Shown one piece after another: positions 61,646 through 64,000 of a stretch of 64,000 bases of DNA. How positions within the stretch are numbered: position 1 is the stretch's first letter; the number at the start of each line of letters is the position of its first letter. The DNA comes from an uncultured bacterium (lineage in GTDB: Bacteria > Bacteroidota > Bacteroidia > Bacteroidales > Bacteroidaceae), in the NCBI GenBank assembly GCA_905214795.1, contig CAJMNM010000012.1:1-64000 (forward strand). The letters are read 5' to 3'. The notes beneath the pieces were generated by a model that was not told the origin of the DNA, did not search any database, and saw only the letters and a program-made list of their open reading frames with translations. Made by a program: the position numbers and the translations under genes.

Positions 61646-62212
61646 TTATATATTAAGAAATGTCTTTAATTTCTCTAAAGCGTTTGCTTCGGCTTGTTCA
61701 AGGTTATCGTTGATAACAATTACATCAAATTTGGGTGCAAAGCTTAATTCATATTCGGCACGGGCGATTCTGTCTTCAATAACTTCCGCACTATCTGTGC
61801 CGCGTCCGTTAAGACGACGTCGCAATTCTTCTATTGAAGGTGGTTGTATAAAAACACTTAATGCACGGTCTCCATAATATGATTTGATACGGCAACCTCC
61901 TTTGACATCAACATCGAACACAACATTTTGTCCGGCTTCAAGTTGCTTCTCGACTTGAGATTTCAAGGTTCCGTAGAAGCGGTCTTTGTATACTTCCTCG
62001 TATTCCAGAAATTCATCGTTTTCAATACGTTTTTTGAATTCTTCCGGTGTAAGGAAGAAATATTCTACACCGTTTTGTTCTGTACCGCGTGGTGGACGGC
62101 TTGTCGCACTGATACTAAATGCCAGATTCAGATTCTGTTTCATCAGGAAGTTGATGATGGTGCTTTTACCGCTACCGCTTGGTGCGGAGAAAATAATCAG
62201 TTTACCTGCCAT
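61646..62212 (-). CDS. gmk: Guanylate kinase
   Basis: Phosphorylates GMP to GDP with ATP. The 188-residue protein has P-loop SAPSGSGKSTI at 9-19, SATSRPPRGTEQNGVEYFFL (about 36-55) for GMP binding, FLEYEEVYKDRFYGT (about 68-82), and the lid region RRRLNGRGTDSAEVIEDRI. It is 6 bp downstream of yicC, a frequent pairing in bacteria. Confidence 0.97.
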   Translation of the reverse strand: MAGKLIIFSAPSGSGKSTIINFLMKQNLNLAFSISATSRPPRGTEQNGVEYFFLTPEEFKKRIENDEFLEYEEVYKDRFYGTLKSQVEKQLEAGQNVVFDVDVKGGCRIKSYYGDRALSVFIQPPSIEELRRRLNGRGTDSAEVIEDRIARAEYELSFAPKFDVIVINDNLEQAEANALEKLKTFLNI

Positions 62213-62218
62213 GACGTA

Positions 62219-63094
62219 TTACATTACATTAAGTACTTGTTCCTTGATTTGTTCAAGCTCATCTTTCATCTTAACAACGATGTTCTGCATTTCTGCCTGA
62301 TTGCTTTTACTGCCGGTTGTATTTATTTCACGTCCCATTTCCTGAGCGATAAAACCAAGTTTTTTACCTTGGCCGTGGCCTTGTGCCATTGTATCCATGA
62401 AATACTTTAAATGATTAGCCAGGCGTTGTTTCTCCTCGTTAATGTCTAGCTTCTCAATATAGTATATCATTTCCTGTTCCAGACGGTTGCGGTCATAGTC
62501 TACTTCCGGGATAGTTTGCAGACCATCGATAAGTCTTTGTCTGATTCGTTCTGTACGGCTTTTCTCAAAAGGTTCGATACTTTTAAGCAGAGCGCTGATG
62601 TTATTGATTTTTTCAGTAAATTTCTTTTCTAACGCCGCACCTTCCTGTATACGGAAATCAACAAGTTTGTCAATAGCTTTTGTTATAGTATCATGGACAA
62701 TATTCCATTCTTCTTCTGTTAACTCTTCAGCTTCTACTCTGGTCATGACATCAGGCATTCTGAGAAGAGTAGAGAACCAGTCTTCTGGAAGTGGTATTTG
62801 AAATGTTTTGCTGATTGTTTGGATTTGTTGGTAATAATTGTTCAGAATGGCTCCATTGATAGGAGTGGCATCTGTGCCTGCATCTTTTTCTATCCACAGG
62901 CTGAAATCTACTTTGCCCCGTTCGAGTGCGGAAGCAATCATGTTACGAATTTCTATTTCTTTTTCGCGGTATAGCGGCGCGATACGTGTGGAAAGGTCTA
63001 GTGCTTTACTGTTAAGGGATTTTATCTCCACATTGATTTTTTTGTTCTCGAATACTGCGGTCGCTTTGCCGTAGCCGGTCATGGATTGAATCAT
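62219..63094 (-). CDS. yicC: YicC/YloC-family endoribonuclease
   Basis: A 291-residue cytoplasmic protein of a family shown in other bacteria to be endoribonucleases that affect small RNA and stress responses. It begins MIQSMTGYGKATA, followed by INVEIKSLNSKALDLSTRI, and ends in the conserved GKKLGFIAQEMGREINTTGSKSN (in parts, about 247-269) with a helical terminus. It leads the yicC-gmk-nadD group, with a -7 box directly upstream that faces away from tsaB. Confidence 0.93.
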   Translation of the reverse strand: MIQSMTGYGKATAVFENKKINVEIKSLNSKALDLSTRIAPLYREKEIEIRNMIASALERGKVDFSLWIEKDAGTDATPINGAILNNYYQQIQTISKTFQIPLPEDWFSTLLRMPDVMTRVEAEELTEEEWNIVHDTITKAIDKLVDFRIQEGAALEKKFTEKINNISALLKSIEPFEKSRTERIRQRLIDGLQTIPEVDYDRNRLEQEMIYYIEKLDINEEKQRLANHLKYFMDTMAQGHGQGKKLGFIAQEMGREINTTGSKSNQAEMQNIVVKMKDELEQIKEQVLNVM

Positions 63095-63114
63095 AATTTA
63101 ACAACTATTTTATG

Positions 63115-63122
63115 CAAAAGTA
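63115..63122 (-). promoter_or_regulatory. -7 box of yicC
   Basis: TACTTTTG on the minus strand, 20 bp before the ATG. Confidence 0.55.
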
Positions 63123-63144
63123 GGAAAATAAAAGCAGAAAATTG

Positions 63145-63152
63145 TAAATTTG
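63145..63152 (+). promoter_or_regulatory. -7 box of tsaB
   Basis: TAAATTTG, 28 bp before the tsaB ATG, divergent from the yicC box. Confidence 0.6.
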
Positions 63153-63180
63153 CGGAGTTTTAAAGGAAAAAAATAAAAAT

Positions 63181-63870
63181 ATGTCTTGTATTCTGCATGT
63201 AGAAACGAGTACAAAGGTGTGCTCGGTAGCTGTTACAGAAGACGGAGCAGTGTTGTTTGAGAAAGCCGATTTTAAAGGTCCATCACATGCTGTGCAATTG
63301 GGTACATTTGTAGATGAAGCGCTTTCTTATGTTGATAATCATGGAATACCTTTTGATGCAGTAGCCGTAAGTTGTGGTCCTGGTTCCTATACAGGTCTGC
63401 GGATTGGAGTGTCAATGGCCAAGGGTATCTGTTATGGGCGGGAATTAAAGTTGATAGCCATTCCTACTCTTGAAGTATTGTGTGTGCCAGTGTTGCTTTA
63501 TCACGAATTGCCGGAAGACGCATTGCTTTGTCCAATGATAGATGCGCGTCGAATGGAAGTTTATGCCGCAATTTATGATCGGGCTTTACATGCGGTCCGT
63601 CCTATCAGTGCGGATATAATTGATGAAAATTCATATAAAGAATTTTTAGAGAATCATCCGGTATATTTTTTCGGTGATGGTGCAGATAAGTGTAAGGATA
63701 AGATTACTCATCCTAATGCACATTTTTTGTCAGATATTGTTCCGTTAGCTAAGAATATGGGACCTTTGGCCGAAAAAGCTGTTGCAGTAGGCCGTTATGA
63801 GGATGTGGCTTATTTTGAGCCGTTCTATTTAAAGGAATTTGTTGCCTCCAAACCCAAAAAACTTTTGTAA
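63181..63870 (+). CDS. tsaB: tRNA N6-threonylcarbamoyladenosine synthesis protein TsaB
   Basis: A 229-residue ASKHA-fold protein that partners TsaD in forming t6A37 of ANN-reading tRNAs. It starts MSCILHVETSTKVCSVAV, has the signature AVSCGPGSYTGLRIGVSMAKG (in parts, about 63-83) and MIDARRMEVYAAIYD (about 119-133). The zinc/active-site residues of TsaD are missing, as expected for TsaB. The stop codon overlaps the start of the next gene (TAATG). Confidence 0.95.
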   Translation: MSCILHVETSTKVCSVAVTEDGAVLFEKADFKGPSHAVQLGTFVDEALSYVDNHGIPFDAVAVSCGPGSYTGLRIGVSMAKGICYGRELKLIAIPTLEVLCVPVLLYHELPEDALLCPMIDARRMEVYAAIYDRALHAVRPISADIIDENSYKEFLENHPVYFFGDGADKCKDKITHPNAHFLSDIVPLAKNMGPLAEKAVAVGRYEDVAYFEPFYLKEFVASKPKKLL

Positions 63871-64000
63871 TGGATTATAATACCCAACGAAAAAGAATGT
63901 TGATTCCGGAATATGGCCGGATTATACAAAATATGGTGGATTATGCTTTGACGATTGAAGATAAAGAAGAGCGTCAGCGTTGTGCCAATACCATAGTTTC
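63870..64000 (+). CDS. DUF4290 domain protein, N-terminal part (cut by window end)
   Basis: The first 43 codons are visible: MDYNTQRKRMLIPEYGR, then an amphipathic helix with EDKEERQRCANTIV. The pattern fits DUF4290, a Bacteroidota-specific family of unknown function. The ATG overlaps the tsaB stop by one base, so the genes are probably cotranscribed and translationally coupled. The frame is open to the window edge. Confidence 0.75.
   Translation, partial: MDYNTQRKRMLIPEYGRIIQNMVDYALTIEDKEERQRCANTIV

Overview
The window is a chromosomal segment of a member of the Bacteroidales (a Bacteroides or Prevotella relative; the genus cannot be fixed from the sequence alone). The evidence is the promoter type (-7 TAnnTTTG, several with TTTG 19-20 bp upstream), class III glutamine synthetase, an RprXY-like two-component pair, Bacteroidota-only families (DUF4494, DUF4290, DUF6057), secreted multidomain carbohydrate-active proteins with C-terminal sorting-like domains, and sparse Shine-Dalgarno sites except in the ribosomal protein operon. 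Most of the window is core chromosome. Accessory material is limited to a probable insertion-sequence end at the left edge, an acyltransferase, two large secreted proteins and three copies of an intergenic repeat.

Layout. 1-1.2 kb: IS end, then rpsF-rpsR-rplI (minus). 1.5-4.6 kb: MarR regulator, small membrane protein, RprY/RprX-like pair. 4.9-5.35 kb: repeat copy A. 5.6-15.6 kb: acyltransferase, purL, paired half-size ChrA transporters, lipoprotein, C_GCAxxG_C_C protein, small winged-helix protein, lepA. 15.6-20.8 kb: Crp/Fnr regulator, TonB-domain protein, acyl-CoA synthetase, PLP homeostasis protein, DUF4494. 21.3-25.4 kb: large LamG/BNR secreted protein. 25.5-26.1 kb: repeat copy B. 26.4-29.1 kb: BlaI-like repressor, M56 sensor protease and lipoprotein. 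29.3-32.9 kb: etfB-etfA-acyl-CoA dehydrogenase. 33.1-36.3 kb: DUF6057 membrane protein with a CxxCH beta-propeller lipoprotein. 36.3-39.6 kb: ogt, asnA, tRNA-Arg(CCG), HI0933-family flavoprotein. 40-45 kb: porin-glnB-amt-glnN. 45.4-49.5 kb: tandem GH43 secreted protein. 49.8-50.3 kb: repeat copy C. 50.6-60.5 kb: gltB-gltD-asnB-dapF-dapL (minus). 60.8-64 kb: yicC-gmk-small membrane protein-nadD (minus), then divergent tsaB and the start of a DUF4290 gene.

Functional themes. The right half is a nitrogen-assimilation region: ammonium uptake and sensing (amt, glnB), glutamine synthesis (glnN), glutamate synthase (gltBD), both kinds of asparagine synthetase (asnA, asnB) and the lysine/peptidoglycan branch (dapF, dapL). 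The electron-transfer flavoprotein operon and the acyl-CoA ligase point to acyl-CoA metabolism. The two large secreted proteins suggest glycan use at the cell surface.

The best candidate for something undescribed is the family of three intergenic elements of about 0.5 kb at 4858-5350, 25524-26084 and 49792-50283. Each has GTGAAGG/CCTTCAC dyads at both ends and a central ACGGTTAC/GTAACCGT array with an exact or near-exact 22-bp period that includes inverted units. The second candidate is the BlaI/M56 system, whose sensor lacks a recognisable penicillin-binding domain and shares its C-terminal domain with the lipoprotein encoded next to it.
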